52,811 nt of DNA from Deltaproteobacteria bacterium (lineage in GTDB: Bacteria > Desulfobacterota > Binatia > Binatales > Binataceae). This document shows, piece by piece, positions 33,523-41,198 of this stretch. The stretch is taken from contig PLDK01000002.1 in the NCBI GenBank assembly GCA_003135135.1, positions 1,376 to 54,186 of the forward strand. Reading direction: 5' to 3'. Positions within the stretch are counted from its first letter, which is position 1. Every line of letters starts with the position of its first letter. The translations under genes and the position numbers were made by a program. Below the pieces are notes generated by a model. That model did not search any database, was not told the DNA's origin, and saw nothing but the letters and a program-made list of their open reading frames with translations.

Positions 33523-34644
33523 TCAGGCAGCGACCGACCTTCCTTCAGGATACGATCCTAAGACCTTCAAGAATAGGGCCTTGCGCTCGAGCGCCTTGAG
33601 CGCGCGCGCCAGCTTGGGGTCGTCACGATGCCCCATAACGTCAACAAAGAACAGGTACTCCCACGGCCGCGCCCGCAGCGGACGCGATTCGATCTTCGAT
33701 ATATTGATCGCGTTGTGCGCAAATAGGTTCAGCGCCTGGTTGAGCGTGCCCACCCGGTCCGCAACCGCGAACAGCAGCGTGGTCTTATCTTTCCCTGATT
33801 TTTCGACGGGCCGCGTGCCCATCACGAGGAATCGCGTCGTGTTGGTTGCGACGTCCTGCACGTTGGTCGCGATCGCCTCGAGCCCGTACGCCTCGCCAGC
33901 CGCCGCCGACGCGATCGCCGCGATTGACGGATTGTCCGCCGCGAGCTTTGCCGCCAGCGCATTGGAGGCCACCGCTTCGGTCTCGCAATGGGGGAAATTC
34001 GCGCTCAGGTAGCCGCGGCATTGCGCCAGGCTTTGCTGATGAGACACGATCCGGCTGACCTCGTCCGGCTCGCCGCTCAGCGACATTATCGAATGCCGAA
34101 TCGGCAGCAGGATTTCGCCGATTATCACCAGCGTCGTGTCGATCAGCAGATCGAGCGTCAGCGTCACCGATCCTTCGGTCGAGTTCTCCACCGGCACCAC
34201 GCCGAAATCGGCGCGTCCGTTCTCGATCGCCTGGAAGACCGCGGCGAACGACTCCATCGGCATCAGCTCGACGCTCGATCCAAACCGCATCCGCGTCGCC
34301 TCATGCGAGTAGGTATGCTCGGGGCCGAGGAACGCGACTCGCGGCTCGTGCTCGAGCGCGCGGCAGGCGGAAATTATCTCGACATAAATTCGCTTGAGCT
34401 GCTCGTCGGTGAGCGGCCCCTGGTTTTCGGCAATCATCTTTTCGATAATCGCACGCTCGCGCACCGGCTGATAAACCTCGCCATGATGATGCTTGAGCCG
34501 CCCGATCTCCATCGCGAGGCCTGCGCGCAACGACACCAGCCGCAGGATCTTGAGGTTTATCTCGTCCATCCGCGCGCGCAGAGTGTCTATGGACGGCGGC
34601 TGGGCGGCGGCGCCGGCTGGCTTCCTGGCTATCCGTGACGACAT
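33523..34644 (-). CDS. pheA: Bifunctional chorismate mutase/prephenate dehydratase
   Basis: A 373-residue P-protein. Residues about 18-100 form the AroQ chorismate mutase helices (LRARMDEINLKILRLVSLRAGLAMEIGRLK). The dehydratase domain starts at RVAFLGPEHTYSHEA (about 109-123) and includes GVVPVENSTEGSVT and the TTRFLVMG motif with the catalytic Thr. The ACT regulatory domain follows, with KIESRPLR, the usual phenylalanine-binding element. Together these turn chorismate into phenylpyruvate. It is the first gene of the minus-strand run that extends to the DNA methyltransferase. Its leader region contains the repeat cluster but no Phe-rich leader peptide was found. Confidence 0.95.
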   Translation of the reverse strand: MSSRIARKPAGAAAQPPSIDTLRARMDEINLKILRLVSLRAGLAMEIGRLKHHHGEVYQPVRERAIIEKMIAENQGPLTDEQLKRIYVEIISACRALEHEPRVAFLGPEHTYSHEATRMRFGSSVELMPMESFAAVFQAIENGRADFGVVPVENSTEGSVTLTLDLLIDTTLVIIGEILLPIRHSIMSLSGEPDEVSRIVSHQQSLAQCRGYLSANFPHCETEAVASNALAAKLAADNPSIAAIASAAAGEAYGLEAIATNVQDVATNTTRFLVMGTRPVEKSGKDKTTLLFAVADRVGTLNQALNLFAHNAINISKIESRPLRARPWEYLFFVDVMGHRDDPKLARALKALERKALFLKVLGSYPEGRSVAA

Positions 34645-34692
34645 CGAATGAGAATGGCTACCCTACTGCCCGCCCCTTTTCAACGAGCAGGG

Positions 34693-34762
34693 GCAGGGGT
34701 GACCCCTGCACCCGGTATTAATGCCGCGCTCCGTTGTCGCGCGCGGCAGGGCTGAGCCCTGG
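34693..34762. repeat. Dispersed palindromic repeat (type II), copy 1
   Basis: Three modules: a 17-base palindrome GCAGGGGTGACCCCTGC (34693-34709), the spacer ACCCGGTATTAAT leading to the hairpin GCCGCGC...GCGCGCGGC (34723-34747), and a second palindrome GCAGGGCTGAGCCCTGG (34746-34762). The same modules occur at 48824-48890 (reverse orientation), 51249-51326 and, in part, 52752-52795. Confidence 0.85.
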
Positions 34763-34821
34763 CCGTTGGCACGGGAGGCCATCATTAAGAGACCGTGCGC
34801 CCGCGGGCTCTTCCATCGTGT

Positions 34822-34858
34822 AGTCGCGAAAAGATGCGCTGCGCAGATTTTCGCGTCT
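34822..34858. other. Long imperfect hairpin
   Basis: CGCGAAAA (34825-34832) pairs with TTTTCGCG (34848-34855). Inside, GA faces GA, then TGCGC faces GCGCA around a single T. It lies between the type II and type I repeats in the gap between pheA and accA. Function unknown. Confidence 0.6.
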
Positions 34859-34868
34859 TCTCACTACT

Positions 34869-34937
34869 GGGTGCAGGGGTCACCCCTGCCCAAGGAGGTG
34901 CGGAACCCACGGTGGGTTCCGCATTCAATTAAGTGAA
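34869..34937. repeat. Dispersed palindromic repeat, copy 2 (type I)
   Basis: Closely similar to 6-75. The hairpin here reads TGCGGAACCC, a five-base loop, then GGGTTCCGCA. Two stem positions differ from copy 1 and both partners have changed, so pairing is kept. It lies just past the accA stop, as copy 1 lies just past the DUF4911 stop. Confidence 0.85.
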
Positions 34938-34940
34938 TTG

Positions 34941-35867
34941 CTAATCGATCGAACGATCGCTCTGCGCCCTGCCGCGCGTCAGATACCGCGATCCCATCGC
35001 GGCGAACTTCCGCTCGCGCGCCCGGCGCAATTCCGCCGGCTTCAGCTTGACCAGCTGCTCCAGATGCCGTGCGAGCGCCGCGCCGATCAGATGCGCCGCT
35101 TCGGCGGGCGCGGTATGCGCTCCGCCGGCCGGCTCGGGCACGATCTCGTCGATCAATCCCAGCTCCAGCAAATCGGGCGCCGACAACTTCAACGCCGCGG
35201 CCGCCGCCGCAACATTCTCCTCGCCGCCCGCACGCCACAAAATCGCCGCGCATCCTTCCGGCGTGATCACCGAGTAGCACGCGTTCTCCTGCATCAGGAC
35301 CGCGTTGGCCACTCCCAGCGCCAGCGCGCCTCCCGAACCGCCCTCGCCTATCACGCACGCGACGGTGGGGACGGTCAGCCGCGCCATCAGCTCCAGGTTG
35401 CGCGCGATCGCCTCGATCTGCCCGCGCTCCTCCGCGCCAACCCCGGACTCACCGCCCTGCGTGTCTATCAACGTGATTATCGGTAGCCCAAATCGCTCCG
35501 CCAGCTCATAAACGCGCGCCGCCTTGCGATAGCCCTCGGGCAGCGGCTTGCCGAAATTGCGCTTGATTCGCTCGGGGGTCGAGCGGCCCCGCTGATGGCC
35601 CACGACGGCGACCGCCCGACGTCCGAAATAGGCGAGCCCCGCCACGATCGCGGCGTCGTCAGCGAAGCGCCGGTCGCCATGTATCTCGATAAAGTCGCGC
35701 ATCAGCAAGTCGATGTAATCGAGCGTCTGCGGCCGATTGGGATGGCGCGCCAGGCGCACGCGCTCGATCGCGCTCGGCGGCTCCGGCCCCGGCGGCGGAG
35801 CTGTTGCGATCTCAATCGCGCGACTTTTCGCGCCGCGCGCCTTATTTCCGTTCGAATTGCCTTTCAA
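34941..35867 (-). CDS. accA: Acetyl-CoA carboxylase carboxyltransferase subunit alpha (divergent)
   Basis: A 308-residue crotonase-fold protein matching AccA: ERVRLARHPNRPQTLDYIDLL, FIEIHGDRRFADD, HQRGR, RRNFG-type KRNFGKPLPEGYRKA, and IGEGGSGGALALGVAN. It should transfer a carboxyl group from biotin carrier to acetyl-CoA with AccD. The usual DTPGAYPG stretch reads DTQGGESG here (about 135-142), an unusual change in a conserved loop near the active site. Neither accD nor accB/accC is nearby. The start overlaps the miaA stop by four bases (ATGA), so mutL, miaA and accA are translationally coupled. Confidence 0.9.
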   Translation of the reverse strand: MKGNSNGNKARGAKSRAIEIATAPPPGPEPPSAIERVRLARHPNRPQTLDYIDLLMRDFIEIHGDRRFADDAAIVAGLAYFGRRAVAVVGHQRGRSTPERIKRNFGKPLPEGYRKAARVYELAERFGLPIITLIDTQGGESGVGAEERGQIEAIARNLELMARLTVPTVACVIGEGGSGGALALGVANAVLMQENACYSVITPEGCAAILWRAGGEENVAAAAAALKLSAPDLLELGLIDEIVPEPAGGAHTAPAEAAHLIGAALARHLEQLVKLKPAELRRARERKFAAMGSRYLTRGRAQSDRSID

Positions 35868-36856
35868 TCTGCTTCACGCCTGCTCATCGCGAAAAATTTC
35901 TCGAACAATGCAAAAGCATCCTGAGCGCCGCGCTCCGCGTCAAGCCACACGATTTCCGGCTCGCGGCGAAACCAGGTGATTTGGCGCTTGGCCAGGCGGC
36001 GCGATTCCTGCTTGGCCTGCGCGATTGCATCGGCCAGCGCGATCTCGCCGCGCAGATGCGCCGCGATCTGCTTATACCCAATCGTACTCAGCGGCGGCCT
36101 TTCCGGCGAGTATCCCGCCTCGATCAGCGCGCGCACTTCGCTGACCAGCCCGGCCGCCACCATCGCATCGAAGCGCCGGTCGATTGCCTCGTAGAGCTTT
36201 TTCCGCTCGACTTCGACACCCACCGTCAAAGTGTCGTAGCCATTGTCGGCGAAGCGATGGCGCCGCTGATGCGCCGAAATGTTTTCGCCGGTTAATTCAA
36301 AGACTTCGATCGCGCGTACGATTCTGTACAGGTCGTTGACCCCGATTCGATTCGCCGCCTCGGGATCGATCTCGCGCAACTGCTGATGCAGGTGCGCGGC
36401 GCCGCGCTCGGCCGCGATTTTCGCCAATCGGTCTCGAATTTCCGCCGACGCGGCCGGCCCGCGAAAGATCCCGCAGCGGATCACGCGCAAGTAAAGCCCG
36501 CTGCCGCCGACCACCAGCGGATTTCGCCCCCGCGCCGCGATTTCCTCGATAGCCGCGCGCGCAATTTGCGCGAACTCCGCCACGTCGAGCGACTCGTCGG
36601 GACTGCGCACGTCTATAAGATGATGCGGCACGCGGCGGCGGTCCTCGGCCGACGGTTTCGCCGTGCCGAGATCCATCCCGCGATAAAACTGCCGCGAGTC
36701 GGCGTTGATTATCTCGCAGTTCGAGCGCTGGGCCACTTCCATCGCCAGCGCGGACTTGCCCGCTGCGGTCGGCCCGACAATAAAGCCGACCGATATCCGC
36801 CCCGGATGCGTCCGCGCCGCAATTCCCGCCGCCGTTATTTCCGGCAAACCATTCAT
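35864..36856 (-). CDS. miaA: tRNA dimethylallyltransferase
   Basis: A 330-residue enzyme that adds a dimethylallyl group to A37 of tRNAs reading UNN codons. The P-loop GPTAAGKSALAMEVA (about 27-41), INADSRQFYRGMDLGTAKP and VGGSGLYLRVIRCG are diagnostic. The later ISAHQRRHRFADNGY and STIGYKQI stretches also match. The start at 36856 is chosen because it overlaps the mutL stop (ATGA). A longer frame to 37033 would lie inside mutL. The order mutL-miaA is common; hfq, often next, is absent. Confidence 0.95.
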   Translation of the reverse strand: MNGLPEITAAGIAARTHPGRISVGFIVGPTAAGKSALAMEVAQRSNCEIINADSRQFYRGMDLGTAKPSAEDRRRVPHHLIDVRSPDESLDVAEFAQIARAAIEEIAARGRNPLVVGGSGLYLRVIRCGIFRGPAASAEIRDRLAKIAAERGAAHLHQQLREIDPEAANRIGVNDLYRIVRAIEVFELTGENISAHQRRHRFADNGYDTLTVGVEVERKKLYEAIDRRFDAMVAAGLVSEVRALIEAGYSPERPPLSTIGYKQIAAHLRGEIALADAIAQAKQESRRLAKRQITWFRREPEIVWLDAERGAQDAFALFEKFFAMSRREAD

Positions 36857-38733
36857 CGGCGAAACATTCGTTCGATCTGCCCGCGTCCGAACTGAATATG
36901 CACCGGGCGCCCGTGCGGGCAGTTGGTCTTGAACTCGGTGCGATCGAGTTCGGCGAGCAGCGAATGGATTTCCGCCAGTTCGAGCACTCGCCCGACTCGA
37001 ACCGAGCCGTGACACGCGAGTTGCTTGAGCCAATTCTCGAACGCGGCCTCGCCGCCGCCGCGAAAGCCGCTGTCGCCCATGCTCTCGATCATGTCGGTGA
37101 GCAGTTTCGCGCCGCCTTCCGGCCCGAACACCGCCGGCGCACCCTTGAGCAGCAGCGTGGTGGGCCCGAACGGCTCGACATCGAAGCCCATCGCGCGAAG
37201 CTCGCTTAACGCGCTATGAACCTGCGACGCGCGCGTGGGATTGAGCTCGACCGACACCGGCGCGAGCATCGCCTGCGTGCGAATCCCGCCGTCGCGGAGT
37301 TCGCGGCGCAGCTTTTCGAAGGTAACGCGCTCGTGCGCCGCGTGCTGATCGATCAGGAGCAACCCCTCCTCGGTCTCGAGCGCGATGTACCCCGCGAAGA
37401 TTTGTCCGATCACCCTGAGTCTCGAATACATTGGGATTGGCGCCGGGGGATGCGCCGCGACCGCTGCACCGCCGCCGCGCGCGTCGCGATCGTAGGCGAG
37501 GCTGAGCGGGCGCTGAAACGCTTTCTCAGCGGGCGCATCGGGCACGAGCCGCAATGGCCCGTCGCCGCGCCGATCCGGAACCGAATCGCCCGACGCATTG
37601 CCCGAATCGCCGGCGCGAGCATCCTCGCCCGTCGACGCCGTCGCGATGAGTCCCGTCGCGGCGTCATCGCTGGATGACGCCGGCGCTTCAGAGGTCGCAG
37701 TCAGCGGGTCAACTAAAGTTGCGGCGGGCGCATTTTCCGTCTGATCCACCAACCGGTCGCGGATCGCGTGATAAACGACGTCGAAAACCGCGCCGCCATT
37801 ACGAAACCGCACCTCGGTCTTCATCGGATGCACGTTCACGTCAACATCTTCGTGCCGCATATCGACGAACAGCAACGCCGCCGGATGGCGACCGCGCGGG
37901 ATCAGCGTCTGGTAGGCTTGCTCGATTGCGCGAATCAACATTCGATCGCGCACCGAGCGGCCGTTGACGAACGTGAAGATCATCCTGCCGGTGGCGAACG
38001 ACTCCTGGCTGGTTGCCGCAAGTCCTTGCGCGCGAATCCCGGGGCGATCGAGGTCGAACGCAAGCATCCGGGACGCGATCCTGGGACCGAACACCTGCCG
38101 AAATCGCTCGAGCGCCGAGTTGGCGCGAGGCAAATCGAAGATCGTGCGGCCGTCGGCGGTCAGGCGAAACGCGATGTGATGGTTGGCGAGCGCGATGCGC
38201 TGAAAGGCCTCGGCGATGGCGCCCTGCTCGGTCGCCAGCGTCTTCAAGAACTTGAGCCGCGCCGGAGTGTTGAAGAATAGCCGGCGGACTTCGATTCGGG
38301 TTCCCGCCGCCATCGCGCACGTCCGCGTATCCTCGATGTTGCCGGCCTCGGCTGCGACCTCGACGCCGTGTTCGTCGGCGGCGCGACGCGTTTGCATCCG
38401 AAGATGCGACACGCTGGCGATCGCGGCGAGCGCCTCGCCGCGAAACCCGAGTGTGCGAATCGCGCTCAAGTCGGCGGCGCTTCGAATCTTTGAAGTTGCA
38501 TGACGCCGGAGCGAAAGGATCGCGTCGGCGCGCGTCATGCCGGAGCCGTCGTCGGCGACCGCGATCAGCGCCGAGCCGCCGCCCAGAATTTCGACGCTTA
38601 CCAAGCGAGCGCCCGCGTCGAGCGAGTTCTCGATCAGTTCCTTGACCGCGGAGGCCGGCCGTTCGACAACTTCGCCCGCCGCAATCTGGCTGGCGACTTG
38701 CTCGGGCAATATGTGGACTATGTGCTCGGGCAT
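36853..38733 (-). CDS. mutL: DNA mismatch repair protein MutL
   Basis: A 626-residue protein. The N-terminal GHKL ATPase domain has IAAGEVVERPASAVKELIENSLDAGA, then DDGSGM and TLGFRGEALAAIASV. A Pro/Ala/Asp-rich linker (about 330-440) follows. The C-terminal domain contains DQHAAHERVTFE, which fits the metal-binding D-Q-H-A-x2-E-x4-E endonuclease motif of MutL, plus an ACHGSVR stretch and the final CPHGRP. It is therefore predicted to be a nicking MutL, as in bacteria that lack MutH. MutS is not in the window. Confidence 0.96.
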   Translation of the reverse strand: MPEHIVHILPEQVASQIAAGEVVERPASAVKELIENSLDAGARLVSVEILGGGSALIAVADDGSGMTRADAILSLRRHATSKIRSAADLSAIRTLGFRGEALAAIASVSHLRMQTRRAADEHGVEVAAEAGNIEDTRTCAMAAGTRIEVRRLFFNTPARLKFLKTLATEQGAIAEAFQRIALANHHIAFRLTADGRTIFDLPRANSALERFRQVFGPRIASRMLAFDLDRPGIRAQGLAATSQESFATGRMIFTFVNGRSVRDRMLIRAIEQAYQTLIPRGRHPAALLFVDMRHEDVDVNVHPMKTEVRFRNGGAVFDVVYHAIRDRLVDQTENAPAATLVDPLTATSEAPASSSDDAATGLIATASTGEDARAGDSGNASGDSVPDRRGDGPLRLVPDAPAEKAFQRPLSLAYDRDARGGGAAVAAHPPAPIPMYSRLRVIGQIFAGYIALETEEGLLLIDQHAAHERVTFEKLRRELRDGGIRTQAMLAPVSVELNPTRASQVHSALSELRAMGFDVEPFGPTTLLLKGAPAVFGPEGGAKLLTDMIESMGDSGFRGGGEAAFENWLKQLACHGSVRVGRVLELAEIHSLLAELDRTEFKTNCPHGRPVHIQFGRGQIERMFRR

Positions 38734-38784
38734 CGGGGTCCGCGGCGCCGGAGCCGGTTCAAAGAAATCTCCGGCGCAACCTAA

Positions 38785-38804
38785 CTAGACATTACTAGAC
38801 ATTG
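38785..38804. repeat. Tandem 10-base repeat upstream of mutL
   Basis: ACTAGACATT occurs twice without spacing. It lies 52-71 bases before the mutL start (minus strand), so it could be a protein-binding site in its promoter region or a chance duplication. Confidence 0.5.
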
Positions 38805-38867
38805 TAGCTTTCGGACCGGATACTCAAGCAACTCGCCGATCCGGCGTCAAAACCTGGGGGATGGCTG

Positions 38868-38929
38868 GCAGGCTGTTGAAGCACTTGAAGTCGAAAACGA
38901 CCATTGACCCGAATTTTTCAACATCCTGC
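38868..38929. repeat. Short element with near-perfect terminal inverted repeats
   Basis: GCAGGCTGTTGAA (38868-38880) and TTCAACATCCTGC (38917-38929) are inverted copies matching at 12 of 13 positions around a 36-base AT-richer centre. It could be a small non-autonomous element remnant or a bidirectional terminator-like hairpin. The rest of the 38734-39003 gap holds nothing else recognised. Confidence 0.5.
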
Positions 38930-39003
38930 TACTGCACGGGTTGAAGATCGCGGCGGGTTTTGAAAGGCTCTCGGCCCGGTGAACTTGCTGGAGCGCTCAA
39001 GCG

Positions 39004-40239
39004 ATGGGAAAAATTACGGCGATAATGCTCGGTGCGGCAATCATTGTGGCCGCAGCCGCGCCACGCGCGATTGCGGCGCCAATCAAGATCGGGGTCGGCG
39101 TGATTGGACCGATCTCGCCCCAGACCGAAGCCGATATCGACAGCATCGTCGGCGCGCTGCCGAACGTGAAGGTGGTGCCGATTCAGCCGCCGGGCGGGAT
39201 CGATGCCTGCGTCAAGCGATTCGTCGCAGGCGCGGCTGACGATCGGCTCGACGCGGTGATGGTAGTGAGCCTGCCGCCCGAGTCCTTTCAATCGCAGCGC
39301 GACTCGAACGAAGCGCGATTCACCGGCGCTTACGAAATCTGGACGCTCAATCTTTCCACACTGGCCGAGGACCGCCATCGCTTCACCTTCACCGACAGCG
39401 AGCCGGTGATCGGCGGCGCCGCCGCTATTTTGTCGATGCCGGCGCAATTGTTCGTCGAGCGCGCCACCGGCAAGAAACTCATTTCGAGCGATCAATGGCA
39501 GGCGTACGAGGCGGTGCAGACGCGCGTCGAGTCGAAGCTGGTCGCGGCGACCAAGCTCTATCTGCAGACCGCGTCGATCCGCGACACCGGTCCGCTGAGT
39601 CCCCTCGAAACGGCGAAAAATCTGCTCGATCGCGGCGACGGCGAGGACGCGATGACGGTCTTCAAATCGGCGGGAATCAACAACCCCGAAGTTCAGCGGA
39701 TGATCGCGAATGCGCAGGGTCAGTTGCGGCGCAGCGCGGCCAATGCGCTGCTGGGACGCACGCTCGGAGCGATGGCGGGCGGGAACGCAGGCGCGGCGCG
39801 CATCATGCTGGCCGACTACGAGAAGGCGCCGTCGGCCGAGAGCTCGCGCGCGGATTCGATTCGGCAGGTGCTTGCGGGCGTGCCCGATCGTCACGCCGAA
39901 TCGATTTACGACGGCGTCATCAGGAGCGACGTGCCCGCGCTCGATCATGCGGCGTTCGTCGCAATGATCAAGCAGCTCTTCAGCGAGCAGACCGGCTCGA
40001 TCCCCAACGAAGTGGTCGTCGCTGCCAAGGATCTGACCGTCGAGGACAAGGATGCGCCGCATGGACTCAAGGTTCAGCTCGACAGCTATGCGGGCGCGCT
40101 CGGGCGCAGCGCGTGGCTGATGAGCCTCAAGTGCGGATGCGACGCGGGCGCGGTGCTGACGGGAGAAGCGGTCGGCGGGGCGATCCTCAAGGCGAGCTAT
40201 TCACCCTCTTTCACGCGGCCGCACGTCGGGCTACCCTAG
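39004..40239 (+). CDS. Exported protein of unknown family
   Basis: A 411-residue protein with a signal peptide (ITAIMLGAAIIVAAAAPRAIA, likely cleavage after IAA or AIA). The mature N-terminal half is alpha/beta with IKIGVGVIGPISPQTEADIDSIV and LDAVMVVSLPPESF. The second half is helical (TAKNLLDRGDGEDAMTVF, NAQGQLRRSAANALLG). The end has a C-G-C pair (LKCGCDAGAV). I recognise no family. GGAG lies ten bases before the ATG. It is upstream of rpmB with a 30-base gap, so the two may share a transcript. Confidence 0.75.
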   Translation: MGKITAIMLGAAIIVAAAAPRAIAAPIKIGVGVIGPISPQTEADIDSIVGALPNVKVVPIQPPGGIDACVKRFVAGAADDRLDAVMVVSLPPESFQSQRDSNEARFTGAYEIWTLNLSTLAEDRHRFTFTDSEPVIGGAAAILSMPAQLFVERATGKKLISSDQWQAYEAVQTRVESKLVAATKLYLQTASIRDTGPLSPLETAKNLLDRGDGEDAMTVFKSAGINNPEVQRMIANAQGQLRRSAANALLGRTLGAMAGGNAGAARIMLADYEKAPSAESSRADSIRQVLAGVPDRHAESIYDGVIRSDVPALDHAAFVAMIKQLFSEQTGSIPNEVVVAAKDLTVEDKDAPHGLKVQLDSYAGALGRSAWLMSLKCGCDAGAVLTGEAVGGAILKASYSPSFTRPHVGLP

Positions 40240-40269
40240 CAGGATTATCCAGGTTCGAACGGAAGACTC

Positions 40270-40458
40270 ATGAGACATTGCGCATACTGCAAGAAGCACC
40301 CGTCAGTCGGCAACAACGTCAGCCACGCCAACAACAAGACCAAGCGCCGCTGGAATCCCAACCTGCAGGAAGTACGCGCCGAGATTAACGGCAACGTGCG
40401 CCGAATCCTGGTCTGCACGCGATGTATCCGCGGCGGCAAGGTCAAGAAAAGCGCCTAG
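40270..40458 (+). CDS. rpmB: 50S ribosomal protein L28
   Basis: A 62-residue protein with the L28 pattern CAYC[21 protein letters not shown] and [14 protein letters not shown]. Two C-x2-C pairs (residues 4-7 and about 49-52) indicate the zinc-binding form. A ribosome binding site GGAAG lies five bases before the ATG. It is not next to rpmG, its partner in many genomes. Confidence 0.93.
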   Translation: MRHCAYCKKHPSVGNNVSHANNKTKRRWNPNLQEVRAEINGNVRRILVCTRCIRGGKVKKSA

Positions 40459-40512
40459 CAGCAGCGGTGACAATTCATCCGGCGCAAGACATATTGCCAT
40501 GGAGTCGTTGTG

Positions 40513-41103
40513 ATGAACATTTCCAATCGCAAGCCGGGCCGCAAGCTTCGTTTCGCGCCGCTGGCTCTATCGGTCGCAGTCGCCGCGGGTCTGGCCGCCG
40601 GGGTGCGGATTGCGGGCGCGGCGAACGTTAGCGGTTTGATGTCGTACCGCAACGGCAAGCCGGCAGAGCAACGCTGGCTGCATTACGAGAACCGCGTCAC
40701 CAGCGATATCTACATCGCACCGACCACGCCCGACGGCTCGTTCACGGCGGATCTGCCGCCGGGACTTTACGATCTTCGCGCCGAGCGCGGAGTCATTCTG
40801 GCCAGCAAGATTCGCGTCGATTCCCAGGACGTCTACATCGGTCACGTCGTCGAGCCGGCGCGGCTGGACGTGTGCCGCCCGTTCGAAAGTGAAGGCGTGG
40901 CGGAGGCACTCGTCGAAAGTCCGGCGCCAGCGACTGCGAACCTGAAAGGACGTCCGCTCGAGGCGATGGAATACGGGCTCGCAGTGACGGCTCCGGTCGG
41001 AGCGCCCGGGACACCCGCGCCCCGATCCACCCCGCTTGGCGAGGCTACGCCCGTAGCGGCCGCGTCGCCTTCGACGATGCAGGCGCCGTCAGGCAAATAC
41101 TGA
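40513..41103 (+). CDS. Exported protein with carboxypeptidase-regulatory-like fold
   Basis: A 196-residue protein. The N terminus carries basic residues and a hydrophobic segment (PLALSVAVAAGLAAGVRIAGA), a signal peptide or anchor. The middle (TTPDGSFTADLPPGLYDLRAERG, then VILASKIRVDSQDVYIGHV) reads like a carboxypeptidase regulatory-like or other beta-sandwich domain. The C-terminal third is Pro/Ala/Thr-rich and probably disordered. No specific family. The start at 40513 has GGAG eight bases upstream; a GTG three bases earlier is less likely. Confidence 0.65.
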   Translation: MNISNRKPGRKLRFAPLALSVAVAAGLAAGVRIAGAANVSGLMSYRNGKPAEQRWLHYENRVTSDIYIAPTTPDGSFTADLPPGLYDLRAERGVILASKIRVDSQDVYIGHVVEPARLDVCRPFESEGVAEALVESPAPATANLKGRPLEAMEYGLAVTAPVGAPGTPAPRSTPLGEATPVAAASPSTMQAPSGKY

Positions 41104-41198
41104 GGCCCGTTCGCATCCGCGCGGTCGATTCGTTTTTTTTCAAGCCGCTAATCCGGATCAATCGCCTTAAGCGCGCGCGGCGCACGTGATATACCGTT

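Noticed and set aside
40240-40269. tRNA-like GGTTCGAAC
   Set aside because: No acceptor, anticodon or D arms around it.
41104-41198. Rho-independent terminator (T8 run near 41132)
   Set aside because: No stable stem directly before the T-run.
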